Below, in pieces: positions 26,014 through 35,124 of a stretch of 64,000 bases of DNA (its first letter is position 1; each line of letters opens with the position of its first letter). The translations under genes and the position numbers were made by a program. The DNA comes from Lachnospiraceae bacterium (lineage in GTDB: Bacteria; Bacillota; Clostridia; Lachnospirales; Lachnospiraceae), in assembly GCA_017558145.1 (NCBI GenBank), contig JAFYWF010000076.1:18035-82034 (forward strand), read 5' to 3'. The notes under the pieces are model-generated. The model searched no databases. It was not told the DNA's origin and saw only the letters and a list, made by a program, of their open reading frames with translations.

Positions 26014-27348
26014 ATGAGAAAAAATATTCATATTATAGATAAAGTATTAGAAGGTAGTATTGCAGAGGAACTGGAAATAGAAGCAGGTGATCAGTTGATT
26101 TCCATTAATAATCAGGAAATCGAAGATATTTTTGATTATCAATATTATGTAGAAGATGAATATATCGAAGTTTTGATTAAGAAACCGGATGGAGAAGAGT
26201 GGCTATTGGAAATTGATAAAGATCCGGATGAAGATTTAGGGATTGTTTTTGAAAACGGTCTTATGGATGATTATCGATCCTGCCATAACAAATGCATTTT
26301 CTGTTTTATAGACCAGATGCCAAAAGGAATGCGAGAAACCTTGTACTTTAAAGATGATGATTCAAGATTATCATTTTTACAGGGAAATTATATTACATTA
26401 ACCAATATGTCAGATAAAGATGTGGATCGAATTATAAAATATAATTTATCTCCAATCAATATTTCTTTTCAGACTACCAATCCGGAACTTAGATGTAAAA
26501 TGCTAAACAATCGTTTTGCGGGTCAGGCATTAGAAAAAGTCAAGAAATTTTATGATGCCGGAATTTTGATGAATGGTCAAATTGTATTGTGTAAAGGGGT
26601 AAATGATGGGAAAGAATTAGAAAGAAGCATTAGAGATTTGTATGAGTATCTTCCTTATTTAGAAAGTGTATCTGTAGTTCCTGTAGGTTTATCAAAGTTT
26701 CGAGAAGGATTATATCCATTAGAGCCTTTTCATAAAGAGGATGCTGTCAAGGTATTGGATATCATTCATAAATGGCAGAAAAAGGCATATGAAGAATACG
26801 AATTGCATTTTATTCATGCCAGTGATGAATGGTATCTGTTAGCAGAACAAGAATTACCGGGGGAAGAAAGTTACGATGGCTATCTGCAGTTGGAAAATGG
26901 GGTAGGAATGCTACGGTTGTTTATGGATGAATTTGTAGAAAGCTTAGATGCACTAAAAGAAAATAGCCATCAGGAAAAATTAATTCATAGGGAAGAAGTT
27001 TCTATTATTACAGGAAAGTTAAGCTTTTCCACGATTCAGGAAGCGGCCAATCGATTGATGGAGGAAGTGGATGGATTAAAGATTTATGTCCATGCAATTC
27101 GTAATGATTTTTTTGGAGAAAATATTACAGTAAGTGGTTTGCTTACCGGAACAGATATTATGGCTCAGGGAAAAGAACTTCCATTAGGAAATAGAATGTT
27201 ATTACCGGAAAATGTTCTTCGAAGCGGAGAACGTGTGTTATTGGATGACTATACCGTTGAGGATTTGGAAAAAACTTTACAAGTATCGGTGGATATTGTA
27301 AAATCAAGCGGATATGACTTCGTAAAAACGATATTGAATCACAAGTAA
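26014..27348 (+). CDS. DUF512 radical SAM protein with PDZ-like N-terminus
   Basis: A 444-residue member of a conserved clostridial family. Residues 1-65 form a PDZ-like module (VLEGSIAEELEIEAGDQLISI). A CxxxCxxCF iron-sulfur signature (CHNKCIFCF, about residues 86-94) marks the radical SAM core. The C-terminal DUF512 domain contains ITGKLSFSTIQEAA and the VSGLLTGTDIM stretch. The reaction is unknown. It is encoded just before der-plsY-gpsA, a neighbourhood common in Clostridia. The ATG at 26014 follows GGAG; one four codons earlier lies at that site. Confidence 0.9.
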   Translation: MRKNIHIIDKVLEGSIAEELEIEAGDQLISINNQEIEDIFDYQYYVEDEYIEVLIKKPDGEEWLLEIDKDPDEDLGIVFENGLMDDYRSCHNKCIFCFIDQMPKGMRETLYFKDDDSRLSFLQGNYITLTNMSDKDVDRIIKYNLSPINISFQTTNPELRCKMLNNRFAGQALEKVKKFYDAGILMNGQIVLCKGVNDGKELERSIRDLYEYLPYLESVSVVPVGLSKFREGLYPLEPFHKEDAVKVLDIIHKWQKKAYEEYELHFIHASDEWYLLAEQELPGEESYDGYLQLENGVGMLRLFMDEFVESLDALKENSHQEKLIHREEVSIITGKLSFSTIQEAANRLMEEVDGLKIYVHAIRNDFFGENITVSGLLTGTDIMAQGKELPLGNRMLLPENVLRSGERVLLDDYTVEDLEKTLQVSVDIVKSSGYDFVKTILNHK

Positions 27349-27396
27349 CTATAAAGATATATTAAGTAATTGAAACGAATGAAAATGGAGGGACAT

Positions 27397-28734
27397 ATGG
27401 CGGATAGAAAAAGAAAGCCTATCGTAGCGGTAGTAGGAAGACCTAATGTTGGAAAATCTACACTCTTTAATGCTTTAGCAGGAGAGAAGATTGCCATTGT
27501 AAAAGATACACCGGGAATTACCCGTGACAGAATTTATGCAGATATCACTTGGTTGGATATGAATTTTACTTTGATTGATACTGGTGGTATTGAACCGGAG
27601 AGTAAAGATATTATTCTATCTCAGATGAGAGAACAGGCACAAATTGCTATGGATACTGCAGATGTTATTATTTTCCTTGTAGATGTGAAGCAGGGACTTG
27701 TAGATGCAGATTCTAAAGTGGCAGATATGTTAAGACGTTCTCAGAAACCTGTTGTTTTAGTTGTAAATAAAGTGGATAGCTTTGAAAAATATATGGCAGA
27801 TACCTACGAATTTTATAATTTGGGAATTGGAGATCCAATTCCGATTTCTGCTGCTAACCGTTTAGGTATCGGTGATATGTTGGATGTTGTAACTTCTCAT
27901 TTTGATAAAGAGGCTATGGACGCTGAAGAAGATGAAAGACCTAGAATTGCTATTGTAGGAAAACCGAATGTAGGAAAATCTTCTTTGATTAATAAATTGC
28001 TTGGGGAAAACAGATTAATTGTTTCTGATATTGCAGGAACTACTCGTGATGCAGTTGATACGGAAGTGATTCATAACGGAAAAGAATATGTCTTCATTGA
28101 TACGGCCGGACTTCGTCGTAAAAATAAAATTAAAGAAGATTTGGAACACTATATGATTATTCGTACCGTAAGTGCGGTAGAACGAGCAGACGTGGTTGTG
28201 CTTGTAATTGATGCCAGTGAAGGTGTCACTGAGCAGGATGCTAAAATTGCAGGTATTGCTCATGAACGTGGTAAGGGAATGATTATTGCGGTAAATAAAT
28301 GGGATAGTATTGAAAAAGATGACAAGACTATTTACAAATTTACCAGAAAAGTTCAGGATACTCTTTCCTTTATGCAGTACGCAGAAATTATTTTTATCTC
28401 AGCATTAACAGGACAGCGTTTGCCTAAGCTTTTCGAAACGATTGATGCAGTAATTGATAATTGTTCTCTTCGTGTAGGTACGGGAGTTTTAAATGAAATT
28501 ATGACAGAAGCTGTTGCTATGCAGCAGCCACCAAGTGATAAAGGTAAGAGATTACGCTTGTACTATATTACACAGGCTGCGGTAAAACCACCGACATTTG
28601 TTATTTTTGTTAATGATAAAGAATTGATGCATTTTTCTTATACTAGATACATTGAAAACCAGATTCGAAATGCATTTGGATTCAAAGGTACTCCTTTGAA
28701 ATTTATTATTCGAGAGAGAAAGGATAATCAATAA
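27397..28734 (+). CDS. der: Ribosome biogenesis GTPase Der (EngA)
   Basis: A 445-residue protein with two tandem GTPase domains and a C-terminal KH-like domain, needed for 50S assembly. G1 motifs GRPNVGKST and GKPNVGKSS lie near residues 14 and 188. DTGGI and DTAGL are the G3 motifs, and NKVD and NKWD the G4 motifs. The ATG at 27397 has GGAGGG; the longer TTG frame start has none. The stop is 2 bases before plsY. Confidence 0.98.
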   Translation: MADRKRKPIVAVVGRPNVGKSTLFNALAGEKIAIVKDTPGITRDRIYADITWLDMNFTLIDTGGIEPESKDIILSQMREQAQIAMDTADVIIFLVDVKQGLVDADSKVADMLRRSQKPVVLVVNKVDSFEKYMADTYEFYNLGIGDPIPISAANRLGIGDMLDVVTSHFDKEAMDAEEDERPRIAIVGKPNVGKSSLINKLLGENRLIVSDIAGTTRDAVDTEVIHNGKEYVFIDTAGLRRKNKIKEDLEHYMIIRTVSAVERADVVVLVIDASEGVTEQDAKIAGIAHERGKGMIIAVNKWDSIEKDDKTIYKFTRKVQDTLSFMQYAEIIFISALTGQRLPKLFETIDAVIDNCSLRVGTGVLNEIMTEAVAMQQPPSDKGKRLRLYYITQAAVKPPTFVIFVNDKELMHFSYTRYIENQIRNAFGFKGTPLKFIIRERKDNQ

Positions 28735-28736
28735 GA

Positions 28737-29396
28737 ATGATTCGTTTGTTATGTTTGGTTGTAGGCTACTTTTTTGGAGCCTTCCAGACAGCCTATTTTT
28801 ACGGGAAAATGCATGGAATTGATATTAGAACCATGGGGAGTGGAAATGCAGGAACTACCAATACATTAAGAGTACTGGGAACAAAAGCTGGTATGTTGGT
28901 ATTGGCAGGAGATGTGATTAAAACGGTATTAGCTATTTTGGTAGTTAGATTTTTAGTTCTTCCTAATTTTGTAGTTGGGGATAGAGAATACTTGTATGTA
29001 TTGTATACTGCTGCAGGAGCTATTCTAGGACATAATTTTCCTTTTTATATGCAGTTTAAAGGAGGAAAAGGGATTGCGTCCACTTTTGGTTTGATTTTTT
29101 CTTTTCATCCCTTATTTATTCCGGTAGGTTTTGTTTTATTTTTAGGAACCTTTATGACAACTCATTATGTATCATTAGGATCTTTATTAATTTATGCAGG
29201 TTTTGTAATTCAGATGATAATTATGGGACAGACTGGAGCTATGGGAGATATTTCACAATCGGTATTAAATGAAATGTATCTCATTTCCATATTGTTATTA
29301 GCTATGGCTTATTGGAAACATAGAGAAAATATCAAACGTTTGTTAACCGGTACAGAAAGAAAAACGTATCTTTTTAAGAAAAACAAAGTAGAATAA
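28737..29396 (+). CDS. plsY: Glycerol-3-phosphate acyltransferase PlsY
   Basis: An integral membrane enzyme that moves the acyl group from acyl-phosphate to glycerol-3-phosphate, the first step of phospholipid synthesis. The 219 residues have about five TM helices. The motifs SGNAGTTNTLRVLG, GHNFPFYMQFKGGKG and THYVSLGSLL are typical of PlsY. It is followed by gpsA, which makes its substrate glycerol-3-phosphate. Confidence 0.96.
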   Translation: MIRLLCLVVGYFFGAFQTAYFYGKMHGIDIRTMGSGNAGTTNTLRVLGTKAGMLVLAGDVIKTVLAILVVRFLVLPNFVVGDREYLYVLYTAAGAILGHNFPFYMQFKGGKGIASTFGLIFSFHPLFIPVGFVLFLGTFMTTHYVSLGSLLIYAGFVIQMIIMGQTGAMGDISQSVLNEMYLISILLLAMAYWKHRENIKRLLTGTERKTYLFKKNKVE

Positions 29397-29470
29397 TATA
29401 GGGAATGATGAGTGAAACTATTCTGAAAAATCAACGATGACATAGCTTTTATGTCAGAATGGAGGTTAGG

Positions 29471-30484
29471 ATGGCTAAGATTGGTGTAGTAGGTGCAGGA
29501 AGCTGGGGAATTGCTCTTGCAAAATTATTACATAAGAACGGGCATCAGGTGTGTGTCTGGAGTATTATTGAAGAAGAAGTAAAGATGCTTTTGGAAAAAA
29601 GAGAGCATTTAGATAAACTTCCTGGAATTAAATTACCTACTGATATGGAATTTACTACGGATTTAGAAAAAAACGTAAAAGGTAAAGATATTGTGGTATT
29701 GGCGGTGCCATCTCCATTTATTAGAAGTACTTCTCATAAATTAAAAGAATTGATTGCAGAAGGTCAGATTATTGTCAATGTGGCAAAAGGAGTAGAGGAA
29801 GCTACTTTAATGACCATGTCAGAGGTGATTAGTGACGAGATACCACAGGCAAAAGTAACGGTTCTTTCCGGACCTTCTCATGCAGAAGAAGTAGGAAGAG
29901 AAATTCCAACTACGATTGTTGTAGGTGCAAAAGAAAAAGAAATTGCGGAATATGTACAAAATGTGTTTATGAATGAAGTGTTCCGTGTATATATTAGTCC
30001 TGATATTTGTGGTATTGAACTTGGTGCTGCTTTGAAAAATGTAGTAGCTCTTGCGGCCGGAATTGCAGACGGTCTTGGATATGGTGATAATACAAAAGCG
30101 GCTTTGATTACCAGAGGGATAGCAGAGATTACAAGACTTGGAATTGCTATGGGGGGAAAAGCGGAAACCTTTAGTGGTCTTTCCGGTATCGGAGATTTGA
30201 TTGTGACTTGTGCCAGCGTTCATTCCAGAAATCGTAAAGCAGGAGTGTTGATTGGACAGGGGAAAACCATGCAGGAAGCCATGGATGAAGTAAAGATGGT
30301 TGTTGAAGGTGTTTATTCTGCTAAAGCTGCTATTAAATTAGCTGAAAAATTTGGAGTATCTATGCCAATTATTGAGCAGGTAAATCGCGTGTTGTTTGAA
30401 AATAAACCGGCAGATGAAGCAGTAAAAGAACTGATGGTCCGTGATAAAAAGAATGAGTACGCAATATTACCATGGGAAGAATAA
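29471..30484 (+). CDS. gpsA: Glycerol-3-phosphate dehydrogenase [NAD(P)+]
   Basis: Reduces dihydroxyacetone phosphate to sn-glycerol-3-phosphate for phospholipids. The 337-residue protein starts with the Rossmann motif VGAGSWGIALAKLL, and has VNVAKGVEE, VLSGPSHAEEV, GAALKNVVALAAG with the catalytic Lys, and SGLSGIGDLIVTC. The ATG at 29471 lies five bases after GGAGG; a start four codons earlier would overlap the site. Confidence 0.97.
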   Translation: MAKIGVVGAGSWGIALAKLLHKNGHQVCVWSIIEEEVKMLLEKREHLDKLPGIKLPTDMEFTTDLEKNVKGKDIVVLAVPSPFIRSTSHKLKELIAEGQIIVNVAKGVEEATLMTMSEVISDEIPQAKVTVLSGPSHAEEVGREIPTTIVVGAKEKEIAEYVQNVFMNEVFRVYISPDICGIELGAALKNVVALAAGIADGLGYGDNTKAALITRGIAEITRLGIAMGGKAETFSGLSGIGDLIVTCASVHSRNRKAGVLIGQGKTMQEAMDEVKMVVEGVYSAKAAIKLAEKFGVSMPIIEQVNRVLFENKPADEAVKELMVRDKKNEYAILPWEE

Positions 30485-30500
30485 GAAACGGAGAAAATTT

Positions 30501-31013
30501 ATGAAACGAATTGCACAGTTTTTCAAAGTGAGTTTTAAGCAGTTTGAAATGGGAATGAAGGATATATTTCCGACAATGTCAGAAAAAGAAATCGAAGAAT
30601 TATATATGGATATTAAGCTTCCTAAAAGAGCAACTACAGGAAGTGCTGGATATGATTTTTGTACTCCTTTTGGCTTTACTTTAAAACCTGGAGAAACTAT
30701 TAAGATTCCCACCGGAATCAGAGCAAAAATGGAGGAAAACTGGGTATTAAAATTATATCCAAGAAGCGGGTTGGGATTTAAATTCCGTTTACAGTTAAAT
30801 AATACCGTAGGAATTATCGATAGTGATTATTTTAATTCTGATAATGAAGGTCACATTTTTGCTAAAATTACCAATGATAGCAATGAAGATAAAGTGTTGA
30901 GTTTGGAAAAAGGTGCCGGATTTATGCAGGGAATCTTCTTAGAGTATGGAATTACTGTAGATGATGACGCTGACGGTATTAGAAATGGTGGCTTTGGTAG
31001 TACAAGTAAATAG
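30501..31013 (+). CDS. dut: dUTP diphosphatase (trimeric dUTPase family)
   Basis: Hydrolyses dUTP to dUMP, keeping uracil out of DNA. The 170-residue protein has the dUTPase motifs in order: SAGYDFCTP, PRSGLGFKF, GIIDSDYFN and the C-terminal GGFGSTSK. An N-terminal extension of about 40 residues (FKVSFKQFEMGMKDIFPTMSE) precedes the usual core. The ATG at 30501 has CGGAG upstream, 16 bases after gpsA. The longer frame starting inside gpsA has no support. Confidence 0.92.
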   Translation: MKRIAQFFKVSFKQFEMGMKDIFPTMSEKEIEELYMDIKLPKRATTGSAGYDFCTPFGFTLKPGETIKIPTGIRAKMEENWVLKLYPRSGLGFKFRLQLNNTVGIIDSDYFNSDNEGHIFAKITNDSNEDKVLSLEKGAGFMQGIFLEYGITVDDDADGIRNGGFGSTSK

Positions 31014-31100
31014 ATTCTATAAGAAATATGAGTAAAATTACTTATGGGTGATGGAAAATGTACTTATGAAGTAATATTTTAAACTAAAACGAAAGAAGTA

Positions 31101-31136
31101 GACTGGATTTGGTTAAAAACAAATTCAGTCTTTTTT
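31101..31136 (+). terminator. Terminator after dut
   Basis: 11-bp stem with one G-T pair (31101-31111 with 31120-31130) and a TTTTTT tail. It ends the DUF512-der-plsY-gpsA-dut block. Confidence 0.85.
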
Positions 31137-31178
31137 GATGCATAAAATTTTTTGCATTTCTAAAAAAGGAAAGAAAAA

Positions 31179-31206
31179 CACAATTTGTTGTCGTTAGCAT
31201 ATGATA
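31179..31206 (+). promoter_or_regulatory. Mother-cell (sigma-K/sigma-E type) promoter of cotJ
   Basis: CACA (31179-31182), a 15-base spacer and CATATGATA (31198-31206) match the sigma-K consensus (mACA, 15-16, CATAnnnTA), with the -10 also acceptable for sigma-E. It lies 32 bases before cotJA. No sigma-A promoter is visible here. Confidence 0.5.
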
Positions 31207-31237
31207 AAAGTAAGAATAGCAAGAAGAAGGTAGAAAT

Positions 31238-31411
31238 ATGAAAGATAATCTGAACGAATATACTTTGTTAAATCAGTTTCCTTTAGGTATGACATATGTT
31301 CCTATGCAGGAATTTAACAAGCTATACGAAGATTTAGAAAAAGCATTTCGCTGTGGTACCATTTTTGAAGAATTAAATAAACCATTTACCGGAAGGAGAT
31401 GTGTAAGATGA
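31238..31411 (+). CDS. cotJA: Spore coat-associated protein CotJA
   Basis: A 57-residue coat protein, easily missed because of its size. The family pattern is clear in YVPMQEFNKLYEDLEKAF, with RCGTIFEELNKPFTGRR at the end. GAAGAAGGTAG precedes the ATG. The stop overlaps the cotJB start (ATGA), so the three cotJ genes are translationally coupled. CotJ proteins join the inner spore coat made in the mother cell. Together with the promoter this is good evidence for an endospore former. Confidence 0.9.
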   Translation: MKDNLNEYTLLNQFPLGMTYVPMQEFNKLYEDLEKAFRCGTIFEELNKPFTGRRCVR

Positions 31412-31668
31412 CTTGTGAACAAAAAAAGTTGTTGCATGAGATTAGTATCCTTTCTTTTACAGTGATCGAGCTTACTTTATTTTTAGATTCACATCCATGT
31501 AATCAGGAAGCTATGAGACATTTTGATTATTATAACAGAATAAAAAAAGAAAAATGTGAGGAATATGCCAATATGTTTGGCCCTTTAACATTAAATCAGG
31601 CAAAAGGCAGAAGTCAGGAATTTTTATGGACTATGCAGCCATGGCCATGGGAAGGGGGATGTGAATAA
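31408..31668 (+). CDS. cotJB: Spore coat protein CotJB
   Basis: An 86-residue coat protein with the family stretches LLHEISILSFTVIELTLFLD, EAMRHFDYYN and the C-terminal WTMQPWPWEGGCE. The ATG at 31408 gives a 4-base overlap with cotJA and nine bases after GGAAGGAG; the ATG three codons earlier would abut that site. Its stop overlaps the cotJC start. Confidence 0.93.
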   Translation: MTCEQKKLLHEISILSFTVIELTLFLDSHPCNQEAMRHFDYYNRIKKEKCEEYANMFGPLTLNQAKGRSQEFLWTMQPWPWEGGCE

Positions 31669-32273
31669 TGTGGGATTATGAAAAACGTTTACAGTATCCG
31701 GTAAATATTAAAACACCAAATGCAAAATTGGCACAATATATTATTTCACAATATGGAGGACCAGACGGTGAAATTGGTGCATCTATGCGTTATTTATCTC
31801 AAAGATATGCTTCTCCTTATCGTGAGGTAAGTGCTTTATTAACAGATATTGGTACGGAGGAACTTGGGCATTTTGAAATGGTGGCAACCATTGTGCATCA
31901 GCTTACCAGAAACTTAAGTATGGAAGAAATTGAAAAATCTGGTTTAGGTCCTTACTATATTGATCATACTCTAGGTATTTGGCCACAAGCTGCCGGAGGA
32001 ATTCCATTTAATGCTTGTGAGTTTCAATCCAAAGGAGATGTGATTACAGATTTAGTAGAAGATTTGGCGGCAGAACAGAAGGCTAGAACAACCTATGACA
32101 ATATTCTTCGCGTAATTGATGATCCGGATGTGGCAGATCCGATTCGTTTTCTTCGTCAAAGAGAGATTGTTCATTTCCAGAGATTTGGAGAAGGATTGAG
32201 ACGAGTACAAGAGGATTTGGATCCTAAAAACTTTTATCAATTTAATCCGGGATTTGATCGTTGTATGAAATAA
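31668..32273 (+). CDS. cotJC: Spore coat protein CotJC, manganese-catalase family
   Basis: A 201-residue ferritin-like/manganese catalase fold protein. The metal-ligand pattern of this family appears as TEELGHFEMVATIVHQL (about residues 63-79) and in DLAAEQKARTTYDNI with the later EIVHFQRFGE. CotJC is a coat component that may also remove peroxide. It starts with a one-base overlap of the cotJB stop (TAATG). This completes the classic cotJABC operon. Confidence 0.95.
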   Translation: MWDYEKRLQYPVNIKTPNAKLAQYIISQYGGPDGEIGASMRYLSQRYASPYREVSALLTDIGTEELGHFEMVATIVHQLTRNLSMEEIEKSGLGPYYIDHTLGIWPQAAGGIPFNACEFQSKGDVITDLVEDLAAEQKARTTYDNILRVIDDPDVADPIRFLRQREIVHFQRFGEGLRRVQEDLDPKNFYQFNPGFDRCMK

Positions 32274-32284
32274 AATAATATTTT

Positions 32285-32336
32285 AAAACCTCCAGATTAT
32301 AATGCTTATTAGTTGGTATTTGGAGGTTTTATTTTT
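32285..32336 (+). terminator. Terminator after cotJC
   Basis: 10-bp stem (32285-32294 with 32321-32330 region) with a 26-base loop, followed by ATTTTT. The long loop lowers confidence. Confidence 0.55.
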
Positions 32337-32423
32337 GAGAGATTGCATGAATATGTAATGATTGATATAATGAGCACAAGTGGATACTCTAAAGAGGAAA
32401 AATCAAATTACGAGGTGGATAAA

Positions 32424-33386
32424 ATGTTTTGTAAAAATTGTGGAAATCAGTTAGCAGATAATGCTAAATTCTGTAAATTTTGTGGAGCAAAGATACAACA
32501 GAAAACAGGAAATACTCCATTAACAGAAACGAATGGAGAGAATAAGAAAATTAAGGTAGAGAATACTGTTGCAACAAAGCCAAGTAGCGTGGATCATAAT
32601 GTACAAGAATATTCAATTCCCAAAGCTAAGAAAAAAGGTGTAGGTAAGATTGTTATTTTTGTAATTTTGGTTGCACTGCTTTGGGGTATGATAGGATTTG
32701 CGGCTGTAAAAATATATGGAGTTATTACCAACAAAGGTGAAAACCAAGAGTATTCTGTAATAGAAGAAGATGATGATGATATGACGGAAGAATCGGAGGA
32801 CGAAGAAGAAGAAAACGATGCTGAGGAAAATGATAAAGAAGATAAGACAGAGGATGGAAAGGATATTGTTAATGATGTAACAGAAACAAATCATCTTGAA
32901 TCAGCAGCGGTTGTAGAAAATGCAATGGAAGATAGTGAAGATGAAATGAATATACATACCTATCAAATTGTGAGAGAGAATGTAAGTTGGTCTGAGGCTT
33001 ACATTAGAGCAAAAGAAGCTGGTGGATATTTGGTTCGAATTAATACACCGGAAGAAATGGAATATATATTAGAACAAATTTATAGAGAAGGGCAAGAGGA
33101 TGGAATTTATTGGTTAAGCGGAATGCGTGCATCCAATTCCAGTGATTATTTTTGGGTTGATGAGAATGGTATGTTCCTTTCAGACGTATTGAATAATTCA
33201 GAATTTTGGTTGCCGGGAGAACCTTCCTTACGAGATGACTCAACGAATCTGGATGAAAATGTAATGAATATGTTTTATGTGAAAAAACAAGGTCGATTTG
33301 TATGGAATGACACTGTAGATAATGTGTTAGAAATAGTTTCATCGTATGAGGGAAAAATCTGTTATATTATTGAATTTGATAATTAG
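32424..33386 (+). CDS. Zinc-ribbon, single-TM, acidic-linker, C-type-lectin-domain protein
   Basis: A 320-residue modular protein. Residues 1-22 form a zinc ribbon with Cys at 3, 6, 17 and 20. A Lys-rich segment leads to one TM helix at about 74-99. An acidic linker (about 108-146, long Glu/Asp runs) follows. Residues about 178-320 resemble a C-type lectin-like domain: WSEAYIRAKEAGGYLVRI, WLSGMR, FWVDENG, EFWLPGEP and FVWNDT, with WND and GEP matching calcium/sugar-site positions. The zinc ribbon would be cytoplasmic and the lectin domain outside. ATG 32424 has GAGGTG at 32412-32417. It may bind glycans or a cell-envelope ligand; the role is unknown. Confidence 0.8.
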   Translation: MFCKNCGNQLADNAKFCKFCGAKIQQKTGNTPLTETNGENKKIKVENTVATKPSSVDHNVQEYSIPKAKKKGVGKIVIFVILVALLWGMIGFAAVKIYGVITNKGENQEYSVIEEDDDDMTEESEDEEEENDAEENDKEDKTEDGKDIVNDVTETNHLESAAVVENAMEDSEDEMNIHTYQIVRENVSWSEAYIRAKEAGGYLVRINTPEEMEYILEQIYREGQEDGIYWLSGMRASNSSDYFWVDENGMFLSDVLNNSEFWLPGEPSLRDDSTNLDENVMNMFYVKKQGRFVWNDTVDNVLEIVSSYEGKICYIIEFDN

Positions 33387-33427
33387 AAACCGCGTTTATT
33401 ATAAGTGAATAGATATATTTCTACTTG

Positions 33428-33481
33428 ATTTCCACGTTAGTTTGTGTAAGAATGTTACATGGTACTAACGTGGAAATTTTT
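33428..33481 (+). terminator. Strong terminator after the lectin-domain gene
   Basis: Perfect 14-bp stem (33428-33441 with 33464-33477) with a 22-base loop and a T run of five. The complementary A/T content makes it usable in both directions. Confidence 0.75.
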
Positions 33482-33552
33482 GCTTGTTTTTAGGAATAGA
33501 CATAGTTAGTAAGTAGTTTATAAAACATAAGAAATTTGGTTGGAGGAAATCA

Positions 33553-35034
33553 ATGAGGGGATTAGATACGGAAGTTCGTCGTATTCGTAGACAAATTTTC
33601 AAAGAAGTTGCGAATTTGGCGTATACATCTGAGAACTTAAAAGATGATGTAGAAGCATTGCCTTATAAAATAGTAGATTATGATGAACCTACACATAGAG
33701 AAAATGTATATCGTGAAAGAGCCATTGCTCGTGAGCGCATTCGTTTGGCTATGGGACTTTCTTTAAGACCGGAAAATATGCCGGTACATGTTACTCAGGG
33801 GTTAGAAGAAAGTAATATTTCGGAAAAATATTATGAGCCTCCTTTGATGCAAGTGATACCATCTGCATGTAATGCGTGTCCGGAAAATATATATCTGGTA
33901 ACAGATAAGTGTATGGGGTGTGTTGCGCATCCTTGTAATGAAGTTTGTCCTAAAGGGGCAATTAAAATGGTAAACGGAAAATCCGTCATTGATCAGGAAA
34001 AATGTATTAAATGCGGAAAATGTAAAGCTGTTTGTCCTTATGATGCGATTTCACATCAAGTAAGACCATGTTCTGCAGCTTGTGGAGTAAACGCTATTAA
34101 GAGTGATAGTAAAGGTCGAGCAGTCATTGATAATGATTTATGTGTTTCCTGTGGTCAGTGTATGGTAAATTGTCCTTTTGCAGCCATTGCGGATAAATCA
34201 CAGATTTTTCAGTTGATTCGTGCAATGCAGTCAGGAAGAAAAATCATTGCCCAGGTAGCTCCGGCCTTTGTAGGTCAATTTGGACCGAAAGTAGGTCCTA
34301 ACATGATCAAAACAGCGTTAAAACAACTTGGATTTGCGGATGTTTATGAAACAGCGATTGGTGCCGATATGGGGGCTATTGCAGAAGCGGAACATTATGT
34401 GCATGAGGTAGCTACAGGAGAATTACCTTTCCTTTTGACATCTTGTTGTCCATCTTGGTCTGTAATGGCGAAGAAGTTCTTCCCGGAAACCATTGATAAG
34501 ATTTCCAATGCTTTAACACCAATGGTAGCTACTGCAAGAAAAATTAAAGAAGAACATCCGGATGCATCCGTTGTGTTTATTGGACCTTGTGCATCTAAGA
34601 AGTTAGAGGCATCCCGAAGAACGATTCGTTCTGATGTGGATTTTGTAATTACCTTCGAAGAATTAGCAGGCATGTTTGAAGCAAAAGGTATCATCTTAGA
34701 GGAGATTGTTGCAGAAGATGAAATGCAGGATGCTACAGGAGCCGGTCGTGGATACGGAGTAGCCGGTGGTGTTGCCAGTGCCATTGAACAGTGTATCCGT
34801 GAATATTATCCTGATGTAGAAGTTAATATTGAGCATGCGGAAAGTTTGGCCGAATGTAAGAAGATGTTAATTCTTGCTAAAGCAGGTAAGAAAAACGGTT
34901 GTTTGATTGAGGGTATGGCATGTCCGGGAGGATGTATTGCCGGTGCAGGTACTAATATTGCTATTCCACAGGCAGCAAAAGAAGTAAATGCCTTTAAGAA
35001 AGCTGCAGCACAGGAACTTCCTGAATTAAAATAG
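33553..35034 (+). CDS. FeFe-hydrogenase-type protein with 4Fe-4S domains (group B-like)
   Basis: A 493-residue protein. An N-terminal ferredoxin-like region holds several 4Fe-4S sites (CMGCVAHPCNEVCP, CIKCGKCKAVCP and CVSCGQCMVNCP, about residues 110-215). The H-cluster domain has TSCCPSW (about residue 296), a second motif GPCASKKLE where group A enzymes have MPC, and EGMACPGGC (about 452). This combination resembles the group B, monomeric clostridial hydrogenases whose activity is less studied. It would evolve or consume H2 with ferredoxin. It is a single gene with a GGAGG site and no maturation genes nearby. A role in sensing rather than catalysis cannot be ruled out. Confidence 0.88.
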   Translation: MRGLDTEVRRIRRQIFKEVANLAYTSENLKDDVEALPYKIVDYDEPTHRENVYRERAIARERIRLAMGLSLRPENMPVHVTQGLEESNISEKYYEPPLMQVIPSACNACPENIYLVTDKCMGCVAHPCNEVCPKGAIKMVNGKSVIDQEKCIKCGKCKAVCPYDAISHQVRPCSAACGVNAIKSDSKGRAVIDNDLCVSCGQCMVNCPFAAIADKSQIFQLIRAMQSGRKIIAQVAPAFVGQFGPKVGPNMIKTALKQLGFADVYETAIGADMGAIAEAEHYVHEVATGELPFLLTSCCPSWSVMAKKFFPETIDKISNALTPMVATARKIKEEHPDASVVFIGPCASKKLEASRRTIRSDVDFVITFEELAGMFEAKGIILEEIVAEDEMQDATGAGRGYGVAGGVASAIEQCIREYYPDVEVNIEHAESLAECKKMLILAKAGKKNGCLIEGMACPGGCIAGAGTNIAIPQAAKEVNAFKKAAAQELPELK

Positions 35035-35124
35035 CTATAAAAACACTATGTTTTATATTTAAAGAAAACATAGTTACAGATAAAAATTGAAATTGAAAAG
35101 AAGAGAAAAGAGGATAAAAATAAT

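Noticed and set aside
30441..30500. 20-codon extension of dUTPase inside gpsA
   Set aside because: It overlaps gpsA coding sequence, and ATG 30501 has its own site.
32313..32423. 37-codon extension of the lectin-domain protein
   Set aside because: It starts inside the cotJC terminator hairpin; the zinc ribbon begins at ATG 32424 with GAGGTG upstream.
35045..35074. Hairpin between the hydrogenase and gltX as a terminator
   Set aside because: The 10-bp AT-rich stem has no T tract after it.
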